From Fasciola hepatica (taxonomy: Eukaryota > Platyhelminthes > Trematoda > Plagiorchiida > Fasciolidae), in contig CANUEZ040000163.1 in assembly GCA_948099385.1 (NCBI GenBank), positions 5,262,001-5,326,000 on the forward strand: a stretch of DNA of 64,000 nucleotides, written 5' to 3'. The notes under the pieces were generated by a model, which searched no databases, was not told the DNA's origin, and saw only the letters and a list, made by a program, of their open reading frames with translations. This document shows positions 36,801 to 49,932 of this stretch, in pieces. Positions within the stretch are counted from its first letter, which is position 1. Each line of letters opens with the position of its first letter. A program made the position numbers and the translations under genes.

Positions 36801-37892
36801 GGTAAATTTTGAACGCATTCCGCTTGGTCTCATACCTATGCTGGTGAAATACATACACTAATAGTGCATGAACGGCGTCCTTGTGTGTCCTCGAATTCCA
36901 CCGGGATTAACAAATTCCACAATACGAATTAGTGTGGTCATTTCCAGGATTACCCATTCTTCTGTTCTATAAACTATTCTACTTGGACTCAAGAATGTGA
37001 GGGGATTAACTTTCGGTTAACCATAGTAATATCCTGTATTTATCCTGGATCATCCTTATTCTATCGTGCAAAAAAGCAACCACTACTAAAGGAATTCTAG
37101 TTCGCCAGTGCTGAGAAAATATTCATTATGGGCGCAAATTGATGAAAAACGTTTGCATGTCTTCATCATTCCTGTTTCTTCTATATTTAAAATGTAAATA
37201 GGCACTGGTCGGTTTATCTAAAATACCGAAGTGTAGTATGTAAAAGGACTCGACTGAGGGCAGAAGATTGAGATCGTTGACTATCAGTGATGAAATGATC
37301 ACCGAGATCTGTCCTCAGACAAATACCCATCTCTGAATTTCGTTGTTCGTGGAAGTTTCTAATAGAAAAATGCACAGGCCTTTGCTCACTTACTTCACCG
37401 CGTTGGACCCAGATTTCCATAGGTCGTAAGTAGCGTGGATAAAGTCAAATGAATAAACACTTCCATAGACACGACAGTTAAAAGGTGCCAAATGGTAGTT
37501 CAGCTGCAGGAAGAAAAAATGACGATTGTGAGCGTACAGATAATGCTGGTTTTCTAAATCAATTTAGTCCATCAACGCTGTTATGCACCTGATGGAGGGT
37601 GAGTTTTCGAAACATAAGCAATTTACAAAGAAAAGTAAATGTAACAGCTTATTTGGGAGGTGCACATGAATGCGTGGAAGCGAACTAAAGCGTTACATAC
37701 AATTTGATTATACACGGAGGTGTATAATCCTAAAAATGTTACGTTGAGGAAGATTTGTTTTCACGGGATTCATTATAAGGGGTTCACAGTGAACGGGTGT
37801 TTCAATTCTTAGACCTCCAGCTCCACATTGAGCCAGGCATGGCACAACTCTTTCTAGGATTTCCGCATTTCAAAGCAGTTTTTGTTGGCCTG
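33851..37892. other. Unassigned stretch
   Basis: AT-rich, with protein-like open frames at 36438-36665 (-) (SDKLYLVTPKDMKVLPNYC) and 36584-36769 (-) that overlap in different frames. They could be one frame-shifted exon, but no splice pair was found. Confidence 0.3.
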
Positions 37893-38110
37893 TTACATGT
37901 CCATATATGGACTGTTTAAATTTCGTACCTTGATGGGGATCCAACATCGGTTTAACAAATGAAAACAAAGTACCCCCTGAAATTCCAAAATTAACTTGAA
38001 AAGAAGACAAGTGTCAGTTTCCACGAAAGTAAACTGAGATCGATTAGAAAAATAATCACTTTGGATGCTCAGATTGGGATAGCCAATTTCTGAAGTACAA
38101 GATTGCACCG
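37893..38110 (-). repeat. Diverged duplicated coding block, copy 1
   Basis: About 130 bp of this block aligns codon for codon with 38460-38640 on the same strand. Shared residues include Y.NL......FS....FT (GYPNLSIQSDYFSNRSQFTF here). The DNA also matches through TTTACTT, GACACTTGTCTTC and a following GTTAA segment. Open in one frame from 38108 to 37893. Confidence 0.5.
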
Positions 38111-38136
38111 TACTCCAAGTTTTCGTAATCTTGGGT
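38056..38136 (-). other. Candidate terminal exon
   Basis: Follows a good acceptor on the minus strand (CCTTCTTTCAG) and reads TQDYENLEYGAILYFRNWLS to a TGA, 27 codons. It overlaps duplicated block copy 1 in another frame, so only one of the two readings can be right. A weaker counterpart near 38630-38710 reads YEYAFDSLHRYILLNILPDN. Confidence 0.35.
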
Positions 38137-38346
38137 CTGAAAGAAGGCTTTCAGAATATGGTGAAGGCTGTTTCAACGTGACCAGTCCAACAAAGGTTGT
38201 GAGTCAGAGTAGCCTCTGGGTAACAGAAAGAAGAAGCTTTGGGTAGATGTTGGTTATCAATTGAGAGATATGGGGCAATATTAAACGCAGTTTGATAACT
38301 TGATCCACAATGAAGATTGAATGAAACATCAACGCATTTCAAGAAA

Positions 38347-38649
38347 TTAGGAGAAAGAGAGCGGGAAGTAGACTAGTCCATTCGGACTGTTTAGGAGAGA
38401 ATTCCAATTTTCATTCCAGTTGCAGAGATATCCAAGTAAAATATCATCGTCGTATTTACAGCCAATGAGATCAGATAAGAATGGGAGTACAATATCAAAA
38501 AGGGAAAAAATAAATGAGTACAGAATTACATCCTTAAAAATACGGCAGTTAACGTGGGAAGATAAGTGTCGATTGCCACAAGAAGTAAAATGTGCGTGAT
38601 CCGAAAAACATACACCGCGGGTATTCAGATTATGATAGTCAAATCCCAT
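38347..38649 (-). repeat. Diverged duplicated coding block, copy 2
   Basis: This 100-codon open frame begins with FDYHNLNTRG and contains VCFSDHAHFTSCGNRHLSS, aligning with copy 1 without shifting the reading frame. Frame conservation in two diverged copies argues for past coding use. No domain recognised; the copies are about 550 bp apart. Confidence 0.5.
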
Positions 38650-38769
38650 TATCAGGCAGAATATTCAGCAGAATATACCGATGAAGAGAATCGAATGCGT
38701 ACTCATAGCTGAGATAAATTAACCTGAAATTATGGCCACCCTTTTCAAAAGTAGCAGAAATAATAATAA

Positions 38770-39143
38770 TGTACTTAACGTCACCAAAGGCTGACAGAGA
38801 GTGTTACCAGGAGTATTGTGCCGGGTTCAGAGAGTGAACTTGAGGAATTATGCTATGGATGAGTGAATTTTTCAAATACATCCAGCGATGCAGATGTGCA
38901 GGCTATTGGACGATCCGTTTTGGATCCCACCTTTTGCATATACATGATGCTCACACATCGCCAACCATCGGGAATCAGCCCAGATTTAATACAACGAATA
39001 AATGGATCAATCGAGGGGGATGTTACTTTGAAAGAGCAAGCTTTTACGACCGTTGATGTTAAAAGTGAAAGCCACCGAAGGCAGAATTATCCTCATTTAT
39101 TTCATTCACCCATGTATTTTAGGCAGCTGCTGTGCACACAGTA
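38770..39143 (+). pseudogene. Coding remnant with one internal stop
   Basis: One plus-strand frame reads RLTESVTRSIVPGSESELEE, a TGA just before 38863, then SNTSSDADVQAIGRSVLDPT and INGSIEGDVTLKEQAFTTVD to TAA at 39143. The composition is clearly protein-like. A single stop in about 120 codons suggests a recent pseudogene or a transposon fragment. Family not recognised. Confidence 0.45.
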
Positions 39144-39531
39144 ACGTCAAAAACCCAGTGCACAACAGTGAATCACCGGCGTTTTGACCGTGAATTCAAC
39201 AAGGAGAGCCAAATGAATTTCCAACGACTGTGGTGTGGAGTGGATTACTCTGTAATACCAAGATAACACTTGACGGCGAGATTCGGTAGTCCCTCTTTTG
39301 AGGGGATGAGGATGACAAATTACAAGTACCAAGTTGGCTAGAACCTAACCAATTAGGGACCAACTAGCTTGCGTGTAAAACAGAGGCAGGTAATATAGAT
39401 TGTAACTTTTATATCCTTAACTTTGGAGGTTTTCGTCTGTGAGTACCAGCGAAATCAACACTTCCAGTCCACTGGAACAGAACACAGGAGATGTAGTCCT
39501 AAGCCCTATTATGGACATGACAAACACGTAC

Positions 39532-39545
39532 CGTCTCAAGCTTTT
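39532..39545 (-). other. Possible 14-nt microexon
   Basis: On the minus strand TTTCATTTCAG, then 14 nt, then GTACGT. Splice sites are fair, but the exon is too short to test by reading frame. Confidence 0.2.
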
Positions 39546-41390
39546 CTGAAATGAAATCTCGCTTAGTATTTTTTCCTTCAATTTGTCGAACTTTTTACGT
39601 CATTCCTCCCAGCAAAGAACTGGCGCTAACTCTATGTGGTTTTTTGGTTTGTAATTGTTCACAGTTATAGAAAATCTACTGTATACGACAAAAGATGAAA
39701 CATTGGGGGCACTGTTTAATATGAAAATGGAAATAATGAAATTATTTAACTGACCATGGACACAGCCAAGTCAGTTAAGCAGCCCAAGTGAACGATTTAT
39801 GCACACCGAAAGATGAGTATTCCTGCCTAATTATGGAGAAGATGCCCTTAAAATAACTTGGACAATGAGAAATCATTTTCTCCGACTTCAATCTAAAGAG
39901 CAATTTGGAATAAGGTTTTACTTGCAGAAACTGAATAAATTCGCACCAAGACGAAAGTTGTGCTATGTAAATCTATTATTACTTTGAAAGCGAATCAAAT
40001 TCTGTACGGAATGAAAGAGCCATATTCAGGATAGTATACCTACTCACGGAGCTTCTCTGTGCGCGATTACTTGCCAGGGATTTATCTTTCGTATATCATT
40101 TCAACGGTGTTCTAAATCGATCCGCTTTCAACCAGTAAATGCGGACATGATCCAGAAGCAAGAATACCATTTCTGGATCCACTTTATGTTGAAAGCCAAG
40201 ATGAATCAAGTAAACGCTTTAGGAACACAGAAGGGCAGTTATTCAGCCCCCATGTGAGGGACTTCATATTTTCTAAAAGGCAAGTAATAAGGGTAAGAAA
40301 TGGAATTTTACTTCCAAAGATAGTGGGTTGTGGGCATTTGTGTTATTGTAAATGTTCTAGTAACAGTGATTTTATAGAAAATGGGCGGAGTTAAAACCTT
40401 GCTGTGTAGTGAATAGTGGAATTGTTCTACGCCCGATGCACTGGTTAAAGTTCTCTATATTAAGGGCGTGTTAGGGAAATGGATACCCATCTCACAAATT
40501 TGTTATGACGATGGTGATGATTATGCTCGCCGTCATCATAAAAACGATTCTTTGCAGATAGCACTTGGCAAGATTTACTATGTTTGGATATGATGAGTTT
40601 TCTGATATAATGTCGGGTTGTGCAACTGAAGGATGTTGAGAGTTTAAGTATTCTGACAATAATCAGAATGTCTTTCAACAACGGATCATAGTAGATAACA
40701 GGTGAGGCGTATAGATACGTAGGTAAGATGTGTACAAAAACGGTGTTCGATACAAATAGGGGGTACCGAGTGCGATTTAGGACGCGACACACAGAAAGGT
40801 AGGAACAAAATTTTAACCAAGTGAAATTAAAGTGTTTGGACCATGTAGGGTTTAGGTGGAGCAACACTCCAAATTACTCAACAAAATTATGATGATTCAT
40901 CTCTTCCCTATTTATTCAATGGGAAGCACCATCGTTTTCAGTGTTATAAATCTTACACCCATTCAACAGGGAAAATACAATGTCATCACCATTTATTGTG
41001 TTATTGTTTAGATTACCATTATTAGAAGAATGTGAGCTTAGATAATTGTAATTTTGAGAGTGAGGAAATCAAATTCGCAAGCATTTGGCATACCAACTAC
41101 GACGTCATCCGTATACTCCATAAAGAGAGTATTCTGTGTACTGAAATAGTACTAGTATACACGGAAAATCAAAATGGAGGTAATATATCTTCTTGGAGGA
41201 CACTGCAAACAGAAGCAACACTAGAAGGGATATTGCCTTTATCATTGATGAAATGATAATGGTTGTGGAATTATTCTTCCGACAGAAGAGCAAAGATTGT
41301 CTTAGTGCCACAGGGGGTGAGGATTTAGAAAAGATTGTTCCTGTCGACGCAGTTTATTGAATGATTGAATTCTAGAAACCACATTCTTAC

Positions 41391-41478
41391 CGTTTGCTCT
41401 TCCTGTTACGAGGGTATATTTGGATAGCGAGGGTATCAAGGGTAGATCGTGAATGGCATTGGGAAAACTGATCCGGAT
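41391..41478 (-). other. Candidate coding exon with strong splice sites
   Basis: On the minus strand the acceptor TTTTATTGTTTCAG and donor G|GTAAGA are near-consensus. The 88-nt exon is open in two phases: IRISFPNAIHDLPLIPSLSK (phase 0 to 1) or DQFSQCHSRSTLDTLAIQIY (phase 1 to 2). Partner exons were not found, so the gene is unknown. Confidence 0.45.
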
Positions 41479-42264
41479 CTGAAACAATAAAATTATCACC
41501 CAACCTTTCGAAAACTTATCTTTCGAAAACTCTGTTTGATACTGAGATACAATCAATGGAACGGAATTCAGAGAAGCTTTATTCAATGGCAATTATGGCT
41601 ACTGTCATTTATTAGTTTGGAGTCTGTCTGTTATTTAGACATTGGTTGCAATAACGGATAGTCTATGGCTGATCGAAGCAGAACATTTCACGAGTACCAT
41701 GGAGTTGAGTAAATTCGGTCCGGATAACTTACTGGTGTTAAAGAGGAGTAGCTTCCTGCAGACCACAACAGATGGGATGCTAATTGGGAGATTCTGAGGC
41801 GGGATGTCTTGAAAATTACAAGGACAGAAAAGTTATTCTATGTTGTCGAGCTCTTTCACGGAAACAGCTACAAATTTGGATGCAAATGAGTCACCGGTTA
41901 GGGCCTATAAGAAAGTTCTTCAACTTTATTCGCACCAAATTTACGTGAGTAGATGGAATTGAGACAATACAACTTAATCTTGATAGGGGTAAAATGACGA
42001 AAAACGTGGGCGCAAGTACAGATTCACAACTGGACAGGAAATATTTAAAACGTAAATACCCATTAGGATGGTCGTAAGTGAGTGAACGATCCGCCTCTGA
42101 GAATACAAAGGTATCCATCTGATCGACTATTGCATGGAGGTTTAAAAGGTTTTCTCGAAAAATATCGTTTTGCAAACTGAGTGATTAGGGAATCCTGTAA
42201 GGTGTATGTGGTTTGTATATCTGTTGATCTTAGGTAACGTTTTCTTCAAAGTGTGGTCGGAGGA

Positions 42265-42360
42265 CTACGTAGTAAGCTGGTGTGGGTGAAGTGCTTTAGA
42301 GTGTTGATTTCCACCTCGGAGATGAGAGGTTCGAATCCCCGCAATCATCGGCTACTTCAG
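42265..42360 (+). mobile_element. tRNA-like unit (SINE head or tRNA pseudogene)
   Basis: A perfect B-box, GGTTCGAATCC near 42329, follows an A-box-like TGGGTGAAGTG near 42285. The spacing fits an internal RNA polymerase III promoter. Cloverleaf arms were not all found, so a functional tRNA is unlikely. Confidence 0.5.
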
Positions 42361-42599
42361 TGATAGATAGTACCCAGTCTCATCTAACTCGTCTCCACAT
42401 TTCACTGATTGAGACCTTGCGTGGTGCTCTGCTGCTCAAATTCTCAGGGTCTGCTTGCAGTACGAAGCTCACAAATATAGGTGCTGTTAACTGGAACAAG
42501 TTTCAAAACGGTTTTCAATTGTATATACCAATGATTACTAATAACAATGTAAACCCTTCTTCCTCGCGTGCGGTGTAATATAAGTTAACCATAGGAGTC

Positions 42600-42885
42600 G
42601 ATCGCTGTGTGGGAAGCTGGTTGTTACCGTTCAAAAGCCAGTGACGGAAGGGTGCTATATCATGTAGTGTAGATGTTCAACAAACCGTTGAGAGTCAACC
42701 CGGATAGCCTTGCGGCTAAGGTGTTCGATTCACAATCGTTCAACCCGCGTTCGAGTCCCCGTGGGGGCTCAGTGGATGTGCACTGCTGATGATTCCCAAC
42801 AAGGATCAAACAGCTGTACAGTGCTTCCATGGTTTCCAATGGTGAGTTGAGCGTTCAAGCTGCATGATGAATCATATTATATACA
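42600..42885 (+). mobile_element. tRNA-related SINE, near full length
   Basis: Contains an A-box-like TAGCCTTGCGGCTAAGG, a B-box-like GCGTTCGAGTCCC, a hammerhead region at 42780-42824 and a 3' end running to GATGAATCATATTATA. It is the best-preserved copy of the family also seen at 33.4-33.85 kb and 11 kb. Confidence 0.7.
42780..42824 (+). ncRNA. Hammerhead ribozyme with a lethal core change
   Basis: Stem I is a perfect GCACTG / CAGTGC pair. CTGATGA is present at 42786-42792; stem II is TCC-CAACAA-GGA. The second core box reads TCAAAC where CGAAAC is expected, so the catalytic G12 is replaced by C. Stem III is minimal (AGCT loop) and the cleavage triplet GTA is at 42816-42818. Structure kept, catalysis predicted lost. 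Confidence 0.7.
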
Positions 42886-45800
42886 AATCTAATCTCCTTC
42901 TATCTCCAGTGTCATTGTGAAGTTAGGTTTCTTGTGAAGCGGTTGCTTCGAGCTGCGAGATTTAAATTTATTAAATCGGTTTTACTTTGCATAAGAACGA
43001 AGACTCCTACTCAGTCCCTTTGGGTCTCATGCCTTGGTTTGATGTCACCCATAAAATGAGAAATTGCATGAATTTGTTTTCATATGGCTGTCCCTTAAAA
43101 GAGATACAACACACGGGGAAAGCCTTTGTGTAAAGAATCCAAGAAGAGGTGAAAACAGGTCACATGACATTTCCGTGCCAGAGAGTTTCGTTTTTTTATG
43201 GGACATCAGCTAATTTGAGAAGAATTGATATCAGAGGAGTTTGGAAAAGGCAAGCAGGTTGGAAGATTCTAGCAGATGCAAAAAGGGAAGAAATAAGCAC
43301 TGTCAAACAATTCCTCAATGAATCCTTAGACGCCATGGGGGGGCGAATAGTTCAGGATACACTTCCAATAAGTAGGAATATAAAATGGGGTATGACAAAT
43401 AATAGATCTTACGAATTATGTTCATTCGCTACAGTAAGCGTTGTTCAGATTTACTGTAGGTTGACAGTACACATTCATTTTGGATAGATACCCATGACAT
43501 CGAGAAGTGAGCAAAGACTAAACTGCATGAAGGTGTATAGGTTTTAGAACACACATAATAATGTTAGAACCACCTTGATTCATTTGCTTGTGATGATTCG
43601 CTTAGATGTATATTTTTACTTCGTTTTATTGTAAAATACTGGTACAACATTCCCGATAGGTGGTTGAGATTATTTGGGGGCTGCCCATTGGGGAAAGTAA
43701 TCGGTCGCGGAAGCCGGACTCGAAACCGAGACAGAAAAGGTAGAAGCTCACGAAGATGGACAATTCACCATCACCAGTGCTTATCCCGGGTTGTACGCTT
43801 CGCCTGACTGAATTTGACTACTCTCGTTTATCCGAAGGCAAACCTAGCGCCGTCGTCGAGAACACAGTGAGCACTACGGTAGATTTGCCATGGATGTCCG
43901 AAATATTACTGGAACGGCAAAGGTAAAAGAGGTGTACACAGTGTAGAAAAATAACATGTCACATGGTACACAATCATTGCGTCATGATCAATGCAATCAA
44001 ATTTGATTATGCAAGTGAACTTACCTGATACGACTCCTGCAACCTTTCAGTCATTAGAACAATAGAGAAACATGAGCTTGTTTTCTTATCCATTTGTGTC
44101 AGCATGGAAGCATCTGTCTTTAAAATGATCCACTCAGTTATATCTGTCTGAAGAGAAGAGAAACACATAATGCCAATACGTTTTGTGTACGCCAATCACG
44201 ATACTATAGTTGCAGCTTCTTTGTCGAGCTAGTTGATTTACCCAGAGCCAACAAAGCAAACCCGAGCAGAACCAAAGACGGATTCGAGACAAATATATGA
44301 TACTACTTTTAAAAATGTCATTCACGACAAGCAAAATTAAAAGCTTGTCTGATTCTACGGAGATACAAGAATATCATATTCAGGTTAAAAATGACAGCAG
44401 ACTGTTTGAGAAAGATAGTCGACTAGCATATTGAGAATACTCGAATGTGTGAGCACCTTACGAGGAAATGTGAGGTTAGGGCAGAACTGGCCAAGGAAAT
44501 ACTTAAAACATCCTCCTGATAAAAGAATTGAGCTTATAGTTGTACTTGATCACATTTGCCCACAAATTATGGCATACAACACACAGATTCTCAAACTTCT
44601 CCGTGTGCATCACCGATAGGAAAAAAACATTTTCTCACTATCATCACAGTAGTTTCATAAAACGGAAAAAATGTACGAACATGTTCCGTGAATCGTTTAT
44701 TCCTAGACAATTTCGTCAACAGCACTTCCAATGAATTTCCCGTTTTTGTTTTGATTGACAAAAGAGTACGAAGTCGACACTGCTTTACGTAGATCGTCAG
44801 TAATCAATTGAGCATATCTAGTTCCTTTTCGCTGAGTTTTCGGATCCTCTTCAATGGTGAAAACCAATATTATTTGAAGTTATTGTCTTTCAACTGAATT
44901 CGAAGAGCACTATTCGTTCACAGTTTTAAAAGATCTCCCTTCAGAACTTCATCCTTTGACATTATTCAGACTGATGGAATATGATTTTGAAATCTACTTT
45001 TCTGAGGATTTCAGGTCAGCTTAAAATACCTAACAAACAACTTTTATAATATTTCAACATTTTCTACTAAGTCTCAGCATAATTTTGTTACATCCGTTTA
45101 GCCGTCTAACTAGAATTACTTTGATTTCTCCGATTACTTCTGGTCAGTCCATGATGCTTGTGATTCACATTTTTCACTGTAAAATGGACACTGATTCGTC
45201 TCTTCTTGGGGCCAAATGCTACACGTAACTCGCTTGACGGTTCAAAACCCTCAGTTCGCTGTCTCAGTTCATTTTCTGTACGTCAAGACATCCGTTTTCT
45301 GATTGATCCCTTCTTGAGCGGCATGCCAAGGCATCTACGCTCTTTTCCTGCGCATCAAGTGCTGCTATTGATCAGTTTCATTACCATTTCGGATATAGCC
45401 AAACACTTTTTGTACACTTTGGACACAGACATATACCGGTGAACACCCCTAGATCGCACAAGCACATCAATCGTGCTTTGATGCTGTTTACAATCACTCT
45501 CGGACAGCACATGATCCGAGATTTGTATTATTGGCAAGGGAATCCTAATTGATGTAACGGTACCGTACTTTTAAACAATCTGTTTCTCTATCATCCACCG
45601 TATCGGTATGTAACACGTCACTTGGTTGGTTTCAATAAAATTCAACAAAGGAAATCTTTACTAGTCATAACAGATTTATCGTTACCCATCATGTATTGGG
45701 ATGATAAAGAATGAGAAAGATTCCCCCTTCTAACTGGTCGACATAGTTTTGTATCTTCTCGCAACATGTCACTTAGTTCACATTTTCCCTTTGGAAAGAT

Positions 45801-47204
45801 ACATTCATGTCACTCATACGAGTGAAAATACCCTTCAAATAGGCCCGTCATAAACGCAATGGGCAGACTGCATTTTCCGGCGTCAATTGTTTGATCTTAC
45901 TCAATAGATTTTTAAAGGGCTTCCTCCATTACCAGCTATAATTTGATCCAGGAAGTTCAAACTCAAATCAATAAATTGGTTTTTAAAAACATTTGATTAT
46001 AACATCAACTGGAGCATGCTTGATGCTTCCTCTCCCATAACGAGTGTAGCAAATTTCAATGTGCAAGGTCTTTCCAGATAGTTTGCAATTGTTTGAGGCT
46101 CCTTGTATTTGGCCATTTTCAGGCCCACGTATTACCGACCCAGCAGCAATGGTCTGATATGTAGATTGATAAGTAATTTTGGGAAGATTACTCAAGGGTC
46201 TAATAGGACTCTTTTAGCTTTCGATCGTTCAGCATCATGACCTACAAAATCTTCCCCACTATGTCGGTTTTCTGAATGTTCCAGCCTCAAATTTACGTAA
46301 GACATTTTCGACCACATGACTGTTGTTCGTGGCATTAGAAATCATCGCAATGCGATTGTTGAAGCCGCAACTCTACAAGCAATGAAATCTCGCGCAGAAG
46401 TTTTTCTTGCCGTAGATTTATCATATGGCCTTTCTATGGTTCCCATGTACAAACTCTCACCAGTCTCATGGTTTTCGCACAAATTAATTTATCAGACCTG
46501 CCACCTCAGGCAATTTGGCCGCAAATTTCACACCAGCTGTCGTTCACACGGCGGACAAGTATCATTAGCCCCTGAATGTAGCCAACTGACTGGGTATTTT
46601 GTGCACTTATTCACACTCTGCTATCAACGGATGGTCATATATTCTCAAATATGTTACGTAATCAAGTGCAGGAAATATACTTTGCGTGCACACTAATGTT
46701 GTGAGTATACTACCTAGGTAATTGTTTAATTTATTTGAACATCGTGATTGTGAATTCTATAACCTTATGAAAATGTTTGTCATAGATTTTTTCTTATCAA
46801 AGTAACCGATTTGAAACCCAGAAATTCTGACGCTTCCCACTTTGTCCTTGTGTTGACCCCTATTGTGAGGCATTTAAGCCCATTATTTGGTGCGCTTATA
46901 AAAATGCACTGAGAATACCACGAAATACTTACCCGCTATATTCAGCGCCATAGAAAACAGAACTTAAATTTCATTCGATGCCCTTCGTTAACCCCGATAT
47001 CCGAGGCTGGAGGCACCGGTCATTATCAACGTTCTGCTGCTTGAAAAGGATTCACGCTTCATTGAGAAGACTTCGACAAGTCACTGGGATATAAAGCAGA
47101 TGAAATGTTCTGTTATCAGAGAAAGAACAGTTGCGGAAATTGTAAGGCAAATGATCATAATGTCTGAACATTGTACAGAACCAGAGAGTGAAATAGTTCC
47201 ACAT
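42886..47204. other. Mostly non-coding stretch
   Basis: A B-box-like GGTTTCGAGTCC on the minus strand near 43725 may be another SINE remnant. Open frames at 43149-43487 (+), 45983-46195 (-; GPENGQIQGASNNCKLSGK) and 46316-46696 (+) were looked at; the minus-strand one is the most protein-like, but no splice pair was established. Confidence 0.3.
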
Positions 47205-47271
47205 ATATATGTTTATATATATATACATCTTTATATATATCTATATACATATATATATATATATATATTCT
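47205..47271. repeat. Imperfect (TA)n tract
   Basis: TA-rich microsatellite with C, G and T interruptions over about 66 bp. Confidence 0.85.
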
Positions 47272-49932
47272 AATTTCAAGGTGTTCGTATACACTTGCGA
47301 TATGGGAATCGTCGTAGCTACGTTATATGAAACGTTCTAGGATCAGTTGTTCACATATGGATTACGTTTCAAGTAATATCTTTGAAATCATTATACCTCA
47401 ACTAAATCACATCGAAAGAAATACAAGATTTGTAAACTACGTTACCTACCTAGAGCTCATTCGAAAGTTCATTACTTTGTTTCATTTGAAAAAAGCTATC
47501 AGTCAATGTGAATAATCAAGCCAAACAAACGCCTCCTGATCCCGGAAAATTGGAAATTCAGTTTTCGCATAATCAAAATATTGAAAGAAGAAACAACTTT
47601 ATCTTCCATCGAGCCTTGCTAATGGATTCTAGCACTTACTTCGGTCCTCGAGTACGTTGTTATTCTCTTAAGAAATGGCTTGTCTTCTAAACCACATCAC
47701 TAGAATTGTTGTCTTGCCTAGCATTACACGTATGAGACGTCGATAGCAAGTCCGCACGAGAGACTGTCTAGTCGTCCAAAAGTAACTTGTTCAGTTGATA
47801 TTGTGTCTACGTCGCGTAAACAGTTTGAGTTGAAGTCTCTTGGATTCTTATTGAATCAGACTTTCGATGAATCTCACATTTTCGAAGAAAGAACTGACTG
47901 GATTGACCTGAAAAAGGACTCATATATTATTTGCAATCATGCTAAATGAGCATTTATCACAGCGGTTAGCTAGGCATGAAAGCGCAAGATCATGTGGATC
48001 ATTTCCAATTAAAGTAAAAACGTTTCGAGAAATAATGAATAAACGTATGCATATCGTTCTTGCTTAAACAATGGAATTTACCATATAGTAAGTTTCTCCT
48101 ACAAATCATTACGTTCGTCAAAAACGTCTTCAGCACAAATGTCTTCATAAATCATTGCTTTCAAATGGTTCATAGAGGTTGCGTGAAGCAACAGGAAATC
48201 TGCACGAATGAATGATCTATATACTTATCAGACTGGTTTTCCAGTCAGCCTCATTCTGGTCCAGCCTGACACAAGCCGTTATTAGGCTTTGCTGCCCTTT
48301 TTTGGTTCGTAAAATAGTGTTACATATTGTCAAATTCATGCTATAGAAATGTAGTTCTGGTTACATCCCACTGTGTGGCGAAGTTTCGCTCTAATCAACT
48401 AAGTGATTCTACCTAGTCTAGACATTTGCATTCACAAACAAGAGAAGTAAATAGACAGCACTATGCGTTTAGTTGAAGAGAATGAACTAATTTGCTAATG
48501 CTTGGAGTATTCAACGGATATGCAACTTAGTTGATACTCAAGAACAATGGAAATCATGACAACGGATAGATTTGTATACTTATTTATCTTATCACCAAGG
48601 GAAGTATGTCAGCTGGTAAATGTCAGCAAATGCTACAATGGAATACCAATTGATTGCTCGCGTTACACTAACTTCGCTAATTGTAAAATATGAAAACTAG
48701 TACTACCGCATTCTATGAAAATATGAACCTCAATGCTCATAACGGAAAGTCTTATATATAAGTTTATCTAACCAGTTCTCGAGTGAGTATCATGAGGTCC
48801 TTTCTGGACAATCACCGAGCCGTATCTAGATAAATCGTTGGGTAACTTATTTTTGCGAAGTCAACGGCTACTTATCCTCATTCATCTAACATTCATCACC
48901 TATATGAAAATGCAATTCGTACCAAGCAGTTCTATCCGAAACCATGATTCATACATTTGGTTTATAACTTCGTACTCATGTGCCCATTAGTCGGTTTATA
49001 TACGCTGTGCTAGTTATTTTCAACGAGAATAAAAAAATGAAGTCGCGTTTTCCCTCATTTAGAGTTTAAGGTCGTGTTGGTACACAATGTACATACCCCA
49101 TCAACATTTTCGAATGTCTTATAGCATGCTTTGGAATAATTCTCTTCCGAATGAAATGAATTGATCATTTGTGATTGTTGGTTATTTTAGATGCACTGCT
49201 CAATCCCAATTTTGATGTGCACATCCCCAGAACTGCAATTAGGTGACAGCTTCCATTGCTGGCAGTCTTCATTTTGAAATATTTTTATTCGGTTTAGAGA
49301 GTTGAGTCAGACAAACGTTTGCAGCATATTATGGAGTGCTATATAGTGCGTGCCAATCCGTTCAAGCAAGTCATTCACAGGGTAAAACGTCATGCATTGC
49401 ATGCCATAGACTGCATCAACAATTGCGCGCTCGGGCCTAGAGAATACTGTCGTATAATTCAGAAACGAATTTATCTCAAAACGATGGAGAGGCGGACACA
49501 GTTGCCAGACTAAAATATGTTTGAATCGATCGAGATCTTAAAACACGGAACGAGTTAATTTTATGGCAAAACGCTGATACTGAAACCCGTGTTGCGGTAC
49601 CGGAAATCGAGCTTTGTTTCACGTAACTCCCACACTTCTGGGAAAATGTTTCCAGCAAAATGAACCACATTCTGTGTTTTAACTAACAAGAAGACAGATA
49701 ATTTGTAAAGTTAAATTATATTATCCCAAATAAAGTCTTGAATTCGATAAGTCAACCTGTATTTATCCTTTAATCTTGAAAAACTTTAAACAGCAAAAGT
49801 CAAATGCACTTGTCAATTCACTTTCAATACGGTAATTTGAATGCCAGGAAATCCAAATTATTTTCGCAATCCAAAAACGGTGCCGAAGAAAGTTGTTTTA
49901 GAGCTGATGGTCAATCAACAACATTCGGTGAC

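Noticed and set aside
40460..40867. 135-codon minus-strand open frame, the longest in the window
   Set aside because: Composition is that of AT-rich non-coding sequence, with no motif or splice support.
42265..42360. Functional tRNA gene
   Set aside because: The B-box is perfect, but an acceptor stem and a clear anticodon arm could not be formed.
46316..46696. 126-codon plus-strand open frame
   Set aside because: No splice borders, no recognisable motif, and protein-like sequence on the opposite strand just downstream; length alone is not enough in 64 kb read in six frames.
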